This document shows positions 5,857 through 11,680 of a DNA stretch of 11,680 nt, in pieces. The translations under genes were made by a program, and so were the position numbers. Under the pieces are notes generated by a model that was not told where the DNA came from, made no database searches, and saw nothing but the letters and a program-made list of their open reading frames with translations. Source of the stretch: Candidatus Parvarchaeota archaeon UBA446. GTDB lineage: Archaea; Nanobdellota; Nanobdellia; Parvarchaeales; Parvarchaeaceae. The stretch lies in contig DARG01000006.1 of assembly GCA_002503215.1 (NCBI GenBank), positions 1 through 11,680 on the forward strand, written 5' to 3'. Numbering within the stretch: the stretch's first letter is position 1; each line of letters opens with the position of its first letter.

Positions 5857-6738
5857 TCAGAGGGCTTTCACTATTGCAGATGACATGGCAGAAATCAGTT
5901 TATCCGATAAGTTCAAGCAACTAGCTCTGTGCATATTTATCCCTATATCAACGGAGAACTTCTTATAACCAATGTCTATATCATATAACGTCTCCAGGCT
6001 ATCTGACAGATAACCTATCGGTACTATAAGCACGTCCTTGAAGCCCTTATCTTTTACATCTGTTAGTTTCTGCGTAACCTCGGGTGCGTACCAATTTGTG
6101 TGGCTTCCATTCTGATAGGCAAGACAATAATTTTTAATGTTGTTCATTTCTGCGAGTCTGGAAGAAAATTCTTCGAGCTGTGTTTTATATATTTTGTCCT
6201 CTACGGAAGACGGAAGACCGTGGGACGTGAATATGACAAACACGTCATTGATGTTACTGAACTTTCTAAGTTCTGCTTTTATGTTATCAGACCATGCATC
6301 GTAAAGGACTTCTTCGGAGTACCAGCTGTCTATGAACTTTGCATCCAACCCGTTGAAAGCGGAAAAGAACATTTTTTTGTACTCTTCGCTCCCCATTACC
6401 GACTTAAATGGATGAATAATCATTCCTATGACTTTTTCGGGATCTCCTTCTTTTATCGCAGAAGCAACCTCTTCTATTCTTGGGTGCCAGTGCTTCATTC
6501 CTATTGATACGCTGCAAACGTGTCCCAACGCTGCAAGATTCCTTTCCAAAAGAACGGCCTGCTCTTCTGTTATAGATTTGAGCGGAGAAAAACCTATCTT
6601 CTCGTACTTTTCAAGTGTTTCTTCCACCACGTTTTGAGGAACTTCTTTCCCATTGAATATGTCTTTCAGATACGGCCCTACATCCTCTTTCTTACTGGGA
6701 GTACCATATGCCATAAGCAAAATATTATTTTTTTCCAT
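5857..6738 (-). CDS. hemH: ferrochelatase, probable coproporphyrin ferrochelatase (CpfC)
   Basis: It inserts Fe2+ into a porphyrin. The catalytic His is H173 in FTSHGLP (170-176), and the acidic partner is E249 in SLETLYDID (247-255), the arrangement of Bacillus subtilis HemH (H183, E264). The N-terminus LLMAYGTPSKKEDVGPYL (7-24) closely resembles the Firmicute MAYGTP segment, whose Tyr (here Y11) is an iron ligand in coproporphyrin ferrochelatases; protoporphyrin enzymes usually carry NLG or NxG there. The length of 293 residues is normal for the monomeric soluble form, with no C-terminal membrane anchor. The start at 6738 has a TATA-like box 28 nt upstream. It heads the heme gene group and faces the tad operon across a divergent promoter region. 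Ferrochelatase is sure; substrate preference is inferred from the Tyr segment and the HemQ-like neighbour. Confidence 0.93.
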   Translation of the reverse strand: MEKNNILLMAYGTPSKKEDVGPYLKDIFNGKEVPQNVVEETLEKYEKIGFSPLKSITEEQAVLLERNLAALGHVCSVSIGMKHWHPRIEEVASAIKEGDPEKVIGMIIHPFKSVMGSEEYKKMFFSAFNGLDAKFIDSWYSEEVLYDAWSDNIKAELRKFSNINDVFVIFTSHGLPSSVEDKIYKTQLEEFSSRLAEMNNIKNYCLAYQNGSHTNWYAPEVTQKLTDVKDKGFKDVLIVPIGYLSDSLETLYDIDIGYKKFSVDIGINMHRASCLNLSDKLISAMSSAIVKAL

Positions 6739-6760
6739 ATTTACAAATAATAATACGCAT

Positions 6761-6775
6761 TGATTTATAGATTTT
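6761..6775 (-). promoter_or_regulatory. putative TATA box for the ferrochelatase gene
   Basis: Minus-strand AAAATCTATAAATCA has its CTATAAAT core centred about 28 nt before the ATG at 6738, with an A-rich stretch before it that could serve as BRE. A leaderless message is expected. Confidence 0.5.
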
Positions 6776-6830
6776 AATATTGTCTTAATATGTTGATTAT
6801 TTTCCGGCTGCCGTTACATCATAAAAGGAT

Positions 6831-6850
6831 TAAAGTTATAAGAACTTAAA
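6831..6850 (+). promoter_or_regulatory. putative promoter of the tad operon
   Basis: TAAAGTTATAAGAACTTAAA contains a TTATAAG core about 33 nt before the ATG at 6871 and an AT-rich ACTTAAAA about 23 nt before it. Either could be the TATA box. The start codon itself follows directly on TATTAATATAT, which resembles the 18-nt motif elsewhere in the window only partially. Confidence 0.35.
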
Positions 6851-6870
6851 ATTATTAATTATTAATATAT

Positions 6871-8400
6871 ATGCAATCGGAAGCTGGAGAGATAAGAATA
6901 GTAGACAGTTATGACGTCGTATCTGACGGTGTAACTGCAAAGGTAAGGATACTCGATATTCCTTCCAAATTTACTATGGCATATCATCTGGCTACGCCGG
7001 TAATAGATCAGAGTATGAATGCCGTCCTTTCTGAGATAAGGACGGAGTTGATAAAGGAAAACCCTTCAAAAATACAGGAATTGTCGCAGACAACATCGGA
7101 ATTATTGAAAAGAGACTTTCTTGATATAGTACAGAAAAAACTGATTAAACTAATTCCAGGTATGCCGGAAAAATCATATATAGAGCTTTCTGCTACTCTG
7201 CTTCATGAGATGTTCGGTTTAGGTATAATAGAAATCCTTGATAACGACGCGAACCTTGAAGAAATCGTAATAAACGACTCAAAGACTTATGTAAAGGTGT
7301 ATCATGTTAAATATGGGTGGCTTGAAACCAATGTTAAAATAGAAACGGAATCCAAGATAGAAGCATATTCCCAGCAGATTGCAAGAAAAGTGGGAAGACA
7401 GATAACTAATCTAAATCCCTTGCTTGATGCACAGCTTCCAAATGGAGATAGGGTAAACGCTACTCTTTACCCTATATCCACGCATGGGAATACGCTTGAC
7501 ATCAGAAAGTTTAGAGCAGACCCTTGGACTGTAATAGATTTTCTAGAGAGAGGCACTCTATCCAAAGAACTTGTTTCATTTGTATGGCAGGCTATGCAGT
7601 ATGAACTTTCATTCCTTGTAACCGGTGGTACTGCTTCCGGTAAAACATCAATGCTTAATGTTTTCCTTCCTTTCATCCCTCCAAACCAGAGGATAATAAC
7701 CATAGAAGATACAAGCGAGCTTGTCCTTCCAAAGTATATGCACTGGGTTCCGATGCTTACTAGACAGAAGAACGCAGAAGGCAAAGGAGAGGTTACTATG
7801 CTTGACCTTTTGCTTAACTCTCTTAGAATGAGACCAGACAGACTTGTAGTAGGTGAGATAAGAAAGAAGGAAGACGCACAGACTCTTTTTGAAGCAATGA
7901 TGACTGGTCACTCCGTATATGCTACGATGCACGCGGAAACTGCACAACAAGTTGTTAAAAGACTTGTATCCGAACCGATAGATCTTCCTGAAATAGAAGT
8001 CGCGACTCTTGACCTTATAATTACCGCTTTCAGACAGAGAAGAACGGGAGTAAGACGTGTACTTGAGCTTGCAGAGATAGTAGAAAGACAAATAAGCGGA
8101 GTTACAGAGCTTAAGACCAACAACCTTTTTGAATGGAAACCAAGAAGCGATAAAATCGAAAGAACAATAAATACCTCCCAGAAATTATCGACAAAACTTG
8201 CTCTTTATTCGGGATTAACAAGCGATGAAATGGCAGATGACCTAAAGGAAAAGGTAACTGTGCTTCAGTGGATGACGGATAAAAAAATTAAAAATGTAAA
8301 CACTATAGGATTGACGGCAAGTAATTATTACACAAATCATGACCAACTCATGCAGCTGATAAAAGACAATGGAGATCCATCGCAGTTAGAGGTAATATAG
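6871..8400 (+). CDS. tadA: type II/IV secretion-family ATPase (TadA/FlaI-like)
   Basis: A 509-residue motor ATPase of the GspE/TadA/FlaI superfamily that powers pilus or archaellum-type filament assembly at the inner face of the membrane. An N-terminal domain (about 1-215) includes LLDAQLPNGDRVNATLYP (184-201), the usual segment before the nucleotide site. Walker A is GGTASGKTS (252-260, K258). The Asp box is ITIEDTSEL (276-284), Walker B is RLVVGEIR (324-331, E329), and the His box is YATMHAET (350-357). All catalytic parts are present. It starts an operon: the TAG at 8398-8400 is followed at once by the ATG of the first membrane partner. No FlaH, FlaX or pilin genes are next to it, so an archaellum is less likely than a pilus. 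The substrate cannot be told from the window. Confidence 0.94.
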   Translation: MQSEAGEIRIVDSYDVVSDGVTAKVRILDIPSKFTMAYHLATPVIDQSMNAVLSEIRTELIKENPSKIQELSQTTSELLKRDFLDIVQKKLIKLIPGMPEKSYIELSATLLHEMFGLGIIEILDNDANLEEIVINDSKTYVKVYHVKYGWLETNVKIETESKIEAYSQQIARKVGRQITNLNPLLDAQLPNGDRVNATLYPISTHGNTLDIRKFRADPWTVIDFLERGTLSKELVSFVWQAMQYELSFLVTGGTASGKTSMLNVFLPFIPPNQRIITIEDTSELVLPKYMHWVPMLTRQKNAEGKGEVTMLDLLLNSLRMRPDRLVVGEIRKKEDAQTLFEAMMTGHSVYATMHAETAQQVVKRLVSEPIDLPEIEVATLDLIITAFRQRRTGVRRVLELAEIVERQISGVTELKTNNLFEWKPRSDKIERTINTSQKLSTKLALYSGLTSDEMADDLKEKVTVLQWMTDKKIKNVNTIGLTASNYYTNHDQLMQLIKDNGDPSQLEVI

Positions 8401-9297
8401 ATGGCAACAAAAATACCCGCAGTTATAATCTCTCCTGAAAAAGCTTTATTCTTCGGTAAAAAATTCAAGAAGCTTGCATTTAATTTTAAAGGAATAGTGC
8501 CTACACTCAAACAGGACCTTATCCAGGCATCCATGTCTATAGATTATCTGGATTATATAGCTGCGGGGATAGTAGTTGCGCTTGTACTAGTTGGTCTTAT
8601 GGCAGGGGTTTCCGGATTGATTATTCTTATAGCTATAAAGAAAAATCTCCTTACAATTAAAATTGAAGCGATACTGCCTGTATTGATATTTGTAGTACCT
8701 GCGGTTTACTTCTTTTATTTTCTGAATTTTCCGAAGCTCCAGGCAGTAAAAAGAACAAAGCTAATAGAAGAGCAGGTAGTTTTTGCTATCAGAGAAATCA
8801 TGATAAAAGTTGGTTCTGGAGTTCCTATATTCAATGCACTTCTAGACGTAGCAAATGGAAATTATGGAATTATATCAGACGAATTCAAATTAGCTGTTGA
8901 GGAGATAGAATCGGGTGTTCCGCAGAATGATGCGTTGGATCACCTCGCTAGAAGAGTTCCTTCGCAGTCGCTAAGAAGAGCTATAGATATAATATTAAAT
9001 GCAATAAAGTCAGGTAGTGATATAGCGGGAACGTTGGAACTTATAAATGATATGCTTATAAAAAAACAACAATCGGATATGAAATCTTATGCCGGTGAAC
9101 TAACCCCAATGTCTATGGCTTACATGCTTATCTCAGTAGTTGTACCTAGTCTTGGAATGTCAGTATTTGTTATACTGGGATCTTTGGCACACTTTAACAC
9201 AAAAGCAATAATATACATTATACCTCCATTTCTCCTTATATTCCAGATATTTTTCATGGGAATGGTAGGGAACAGGAGACCATCGATAGGAGTATGA
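8401..9297 (+). CDS. TadB/FlaJ-like pilus platform membrane protein (T2SSF)
   Basis: A 298-residue polytopic membrane protein. Hydrophobic segments lie at about 51-79, 87-110, 234-262 and 268-290. The cytosolic stretch between them (about 111-230) has the T2SSF pattern, with EEQVVFAIREIMIKVGSGVP (123-142) and SGVPQNDALDHLARRVPSQS (171-190) plus a LRRAIDIILNAIKSGSDI helix. Proteins of this family form the membrane platform that the TadA-type ATPase acts on. It starts immediately after the tadA stop with no spacer and overlaps the next gene by 4 nt (ATGA at 9294-9297), so the three genes are a translationally coupled unit. The match is at family level; I cannot tell TadB from TadC orthology. 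Confidence 0.88.
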   Translation: MATKIPAVIISPEKALFFGKKFKKLAFNFKGIVPTLKQDLIQASMSIDYLDYIAAGIVVALVLVGLMAGVSGLIILIAIKKNLLTIKIEAILPVLIFVVPAVYFFYFLNFPKLQAVKRTKLIEEQVVFAIREIMIKVGSGVPIFNALLDVANGNYGIISDEFKLAVEEIESGVPQNDALDHLARRVPSQSLRRAIDIILNAIKSGSDIAGTLELINDMLIKKQQSDMKSYAGELTPMSMAYMLISVVVPSLGMSVFVILGSLAHFNTKAIIYIIPPFLLIFQIFFMGMVGNRRPSIGV

Positions 9298-10364
9298 AAA
9301 ATAAATATAAAATTAATAGTGGTATTAAAAGAAAATACAAAGGTAGAAGTAAAAGAGAACTATTATCTAGACTCCTTCCAAAATCACTTACTATCGGATT
9401 AAAGGAGCAGTTTATATACGCACAGATGACTGGAGATAATCCCGATGAAACTATAGGATCCATAATAATGTTATTGCTCGTAGCTGCAGTTATCGGAGGT
9501 ATATTAACTTTTCATTTTCTTAATTCTGCTTTATACGGGTTGGGAGCCGTAGCAGCTATATTATTTGGAGGAATTTTCCTTTCGGAGGCATTAGTGGCTA
9601 TGATAGCAGATTCCGTATCAACTAAAATAGAAAAAGTACTGCCGGATATGCTTTTGCTTATGGCCGCTAACCTTAGAGCGGGAATGATACCTGAAAATTC
9701 TTTTATCTCGTCGATGAAACCAGAATTCGGTAAACTCAATAACCTGCTTAATAAAGCAGCCATAGAGACACAAGCCGGAAAAACCTTCCCGGAAGCTCTA
9801 CTGGAAATGAATGATCTTACAAGTTCGGAATTCTTCAAAGACAGCGTAAGAATAATATCTGAAAGCATCAGGTCTGGAGCTGAGTTACACCTTATACTTG
9901 AAAACCTTGCCAGCAACTTGTTGCAGAATGAAAGCATAAGAAGTGATATGAGAGCACAGGTAAAGAGTTATTCCCTTTTCATATTCATAGCAGCTACTCT
10001 TGCAGGGCCATTGCTTTATGGAGTATCTTCATTCCTTATAGGTATCATGGACAGTGTAGGTGCATCTACTGCAGGCTCTACTTCCGCTACAAACTTACCA
10101 TCCGGTACATTGGGATTATTTTCCGGCTTTAGCCTTCCGAATATTTCTGTTACTTTAATAGTAACAGTAGCAGTAATAAACGTTATTATAACTACCGCTT
10201 CAAGTGCACTTTTGGGGGGCATACTAAATACAGGAAAGGCGAAAAATGGTATAAGAAATGTACCAGTATATGTCGCTATAGGTCTTGGAATATTCTTTAT
10301 GGTAAGAATTGGTGTATCTATATTTTTCGCAAGCTCTAATCTTACTTCCAGTGGATCATTTTAA
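9294..10364 (+). CDS. TadC/FlaJ-like pilus platform membrane protein (T2SSF)
   Basis: A 356-residue second T2SSF-type membrane protein. A Lys/Arg-rich start (1-40) is followed by hydrophobic segments at about 53-75, 78-105, 224-250, 284-310 and 324-346. The cytosolic T2SSF stretch (about 106-223) includes EKVLPDMLLLMAANLRAGMI (113-132) and ESIRSGAELHLILENLASNL (190-209). A Ser/Thr/Gly-rich loop (about 255-282) probably faces outside. Having two separate T2SSF proteins beside one ATPase matches Tad-like archaeal pilus operons, where they may pair as a heterodimeric platform. Its ATG overlaps the previous stop. The operon ends here; the TAA is 33 nt before tRNA-Val, whose promoter seems to overlap the last codons. 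Confidence 0.88.
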   Translation: MKNKYKINSGIKRKYKGRSKRELLSRLLPKSLTIGLKEQFIYAQMTGDNPDETIGSIIMLLLVAAVIGGILTFHFLNSALYGLGAVAAILFGGIFLSEALVAMIADSVSTKIEKVLPDMLLLMAANLRAGMIPENSFISSMKPEFGKLNNLLNKAAIETQAGKTFPEALLEMNDLTSSEFFKDSVRIISESIRSGAELHLILENLASNLLQNESIRSDMRAQVKSYSLFIFIAATLAGPLLYGVSSFLIGIMDSVGASTAGSTSATNLPSGTLGLFSGFSLPNISVTLIVTVAVINVIITTASSALLGGILNTGKAKNGIRNVPVYVAIGLGIFFMVRIGVSIFFASSNLTSSGSF

Positions 10365-10373
10365 AATTTAAAT
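10359..10373 (+). promoter_or_regulatory. putative TATA box for tRNA-Val
   Basis: TTTTAAAATTTAAAT is centred about 31 nt before the tRNA 5' end. It overlaps the last codon and stop of the upstream membrane-protein gene. Confidence 0.4.
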
Positions 10374-10397
10374 GAGAATAGTAATTAATGTAAGTAA

Positions 10398-10470
10398 GGG
10401 CTCATGGTCTAGTGGTTATGACGTCTCCCTCACACGGAGAAGGCCGGGAGTTCGAACCTCCCTGGGCCCA
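10398..10470 (+). tRNA. tRNA-Val(CAC)
   Basis: The acceptor GGGCTCA pairs with TGGGCCC (10463-10469) with one G-T pair. The anticodon stem TCTCC/GGAGA encloses the loop CTCACAC (10429-10435), giving anticodon CAC for valine GUG codons. The T-stem GGGAG/CTCCC closes the loop TTCGAAC. The discriminator is A10470, no CCA is encoded and there is no intron. The D-stem has three good pairs. Confidence 0.96.
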
Positions 10471-10715
10471 GATATTGTTAATACACCGCCATGAAGACCG
10501 TATATATTTTTTAACTGAAATAGAAGATACCGTTTGTAATAACTTTTAAATAAATCATTAAAAATCTTTATTGATTGAACTAGTGTCAAAAAGGATTGCT
10601 CTTACGTTTCCAGATAATAATGGCTGAATCAAAAGATTACAACAAAGTCTGTATTAAGTTTAAACGCTTCTTTGCCTTGTCATTTATGATAACATACTTA
10701 AAATAATCTAATATC
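10471..10715. other. intergenic region between tRNA-Val and the LamG gene
   Basis: This gap lies between converging transcripts. It holds a T6 run just after the tRNA and a hairpin at its right end. A 28-codon plus-strand frame (10620-10706, MAESKDYNKVCIKF...) and an 18-codon TTG-start frame (10571-10627, containing KRIALTFPDNNG) are visible, but neither has a well-placed promoter or a recognised family. They could be decayed gene ends or chance frames. Confidence 0.4.
10507..10512 (+). terminator. T6 tract, possible tRNA-Val terminator
   Basis: A run of six T lies 36 nt after the tRNA 3' end. Archaeal RNA polymerase commonly terminates at such U-tracts without a hairpin. Confidence 0.4.
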
Positions 10716-10725
10716 TCAAGATATT
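10710..10725 (-). terminator. hairpin over the stop codon of the LamG gene
   Basis: AATATCT and AGATATT form a perfect 7-bp inverted repeat with a 2-nt spacer, spanning the TGA stop at 10716-10718. On the minus strand an AT-rich stretch with four T follows. It may aid termination or protect the mRNA end; the very short loop makes the hairpin uncertain. Confidence 0.35.
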
Positions 10726-11680
10726 GGATAGTTACTTGTATAGAAGACTACTGATGTAGCTACCCCATTATAATTATTACCGCTATAGTCCTTTGCTGTT
10801 CCATTTAACGGCCAATAACCTACAAACTGCTTGTTTATAGGATAACTTCCCATGCCTTTGCTAAATATTGATGATATCTGGTTTCCTGTAAGAGATTCGT
10901 TATAAAATTGTAAATTGGCCATATCTCCGATAAATTGATCGTCGCATCCCGCTAAACCGGAACCTATTAAACCAAGAGAAGATAACGTAATATTAGCTTT
11001 TGAATAGTAAGAACTGCTTGATAGCTTACCATTTATGTAAAAATTTACATAAGAATCGTTATACGTAGCTATTAAATTTTCCCATGAACTGTTTTTAACT
11101 GGGCCCCCAAACATGTTTGTCTGTGTTGTTGTGCCACCACTGTTATTGAACAATTCTAACATAATTTTATTACCAAGAATCCATGAGGAATATCCACTTA
11201 CACCAAATCTAAACGATGCTACAGGGTTATACAACCCAAATACATTTATCTCACAGGTAACAACATTTGGAAGCTGATATATCCAGGCCGAAAGAGAAAA
11301 CGACCCGCTCTTAAGTGTTTTATTAATCGCTGGATTTGACGTAAGAGATATGTTTATCCTGCTTATATCCGGAGATCCCTCCGAAGGGGGTTGATATGGG
11401 TTTGAATAAGTAGCAGTACTACTGATAGGACCAGTGAATACGGCCACATATGCAGGAGCACTATTTGATGAAACTGTTCCTGTTATGGAGCCGGAAGAAG
11501 GATAAATAGCCGAAGGAAAAGAAGAACTTGGTTCCATGTAATTTATCGTTACTGCTGCTAAGAAATGATTACCTGCAGAAGGGCATATGTTTGGAACTGA
11601 AAATGTATATGTGCTTCCTGGTGCTATAGTTGGATTTGGATCTATTGTTGCATTTGGGGTAAAAGTAACGGTTTTACTGC
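10716..11680 (-). CDS. LamG-domain surface protein, 5' end outside the window
   Basis: The frame stays open to the window edge, giving at least 320 residues; the ATG at 11537 is internal, since 47 more codons precede it without a stop. The part near the edge is Pro/Thr-rich (TPNATIDPNPTIAPGSTYTF), like a stalk or beta-sandwich region. A LamG/concanavalin A-like fold follows, with SFSLSAWIYQLP, SSWENLIATYNDSYVNFYIN and FIGDMANLQFYNESL as its core strands. The C-terminus QFVGYWPLNGTAKDYSGNNY reads like the opening of a second LamG unit that then stops. Nine N-x-S/T sequons (for example NIS, NKT, NSS, NDS, NES, NGT) suggest a glycosylated cell-surface or S-layer-associated protein. No C-terminal membrane anchor is seen; a signal peptide would lie outside the window. 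A ligand cannot be named. Confidence 0.85.
   Translation of the reverse strand, partial: SKTVTFTPNATIDPNPTIAPGSTYTFSVPNICPSAGNHFLAAVTINYMEPSSSFPSAIYPSSGSITGTVSSNSAPAYVAVFTGPISSTATYSNPYQPPSEGSPDISRINISLTSNPAINKTLKSGSFSLSAWIYQLPNVVTCEINVFGLYNPVASFRFGVSGYSSWILGNKIMLELFNNSGGTTTQTNMFGGPVKNSSWENLIATYNDSYVNFYINGKLSSSSYYSKANITLSSLGLIGSGLAGCDDQFIGDMANLQFYNESLTGNQISSIFSKGMGSYPINKQFVGYWPLNGTAKDYSGNNYNGVATSVVFYTSNYPIS

Noticed and set aside
6100..6750. plus-strand open frames of 69-135 codons over the ferrochelatase gene
   Set aside because: Antisense to catalytic motifs of a clear gene, Cys/Phe-rich composition typical of shadow frames, no promoter.
6851..6870. TATTAATATATA before tadA as a fourth copy of the 18-nt motif
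   Set aside because: Only about 11 of 12 bases match and the sequence is simple AT repeat; it touches the start codon, which does not fit the position of the other copies.
7467..8123. several long minus-strand open frames inside tadA
   Set aside because: They overlap the most conserved ATPase motifs on the opposite strand, show no recognisable domain, and disappear as independent genes once tadA is accepted.
10571..10706. two very short plus-strand frames after tRNA-Val
   Set aside because: 18 and 28 codons, no clear TATA box at the right distance, no recognisable family; kept only as a note in the intergenic entry.
1..11680. CRISPR array, rRNA, riboswitch or phage-defence system
   Set aside because: No regularly spaced repeats, no rRNA-like stretches, and no nuclease, toxin-antitoxin or restriction genes could be recognised on either strand.

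Overview
The window looks like archaeal chromosome, AT-rich by eye. Evidence: both tRNA genes lack an encoded CCA; most genes have a TATA-like box about 25-30 nt before the start codon with no convincing ribosome-binding site, as in leaderless archaeal transcripts; and there is a FlaI/TadA-type pilus ATPase with two TadC-like membrane proteins plus a LamG surface protein rich in N-glycosylation sequons. This gene mix would fit an acidophilic ARMAN-type/DPANN or Thermoplasmata-related lineage, but the sequence alone does not settle taxonomy.

Layout. 1-311 is mostly non-coding, perhaps with the tail of a gene from the left. tRNA-Lys(UUU) follows at 312-386, then a 50-residue zinc-ribbon protein (453-605). 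Abutting its stop codon is the decayed C-terminal end of an IS4-type transposase (606-967, minus, frameshifted). From 982 to 6738 every gene is on the minus strand. Listed from low to high coordinate they are a DesVI/TylM1-like SAM methyltransferase, a GH15 glucoamylase/trehalase-type glycosidase, an ABM-domain protein, a HemQ/ChdC-family protein, glutamyl-tRNA reductase (hemA) and a ferrochelatase. A divergent promoter region (6739-6870) separates these from a plus-strand operon, tadA-tadB-tadC (6871-10364), followed by tRNA-Val(CAC) at 10398-10470. The right end holds a minus-strand LamG-domain surface protein that is cut by the window edge.

How the genes work together. The transcriptional order ferrochelatase, hemA, chdC, ABM, with 4-nt overlaps linking the last three, is a heme-synthesis cluster. 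The ferrochelatase has the N-terminal AYGTP segment seen in coproporphyrin ferrochelatases, and the HemQ-like protein keeps the Tyr, Lys and His positions of coproheme decarboxylases. Together they suggest the coproporphyrin-dependent end of heme synthesis, unusual for an archaeon. The separate Cld-family and ABM genes look like an unfused version of haloarchaeal PitA. HemA starts the pathway but is about 100 residues short, lacking most of its dimerisation domain. The tad operon supplies the motor and platform of a type IV pilus-like machine with no pilin gene in view.

Non-coding signal: a near-identical 18-nt AT-rich motif occurs three times, twice in tandem before the GH15 gene and once over the hemA promoter.
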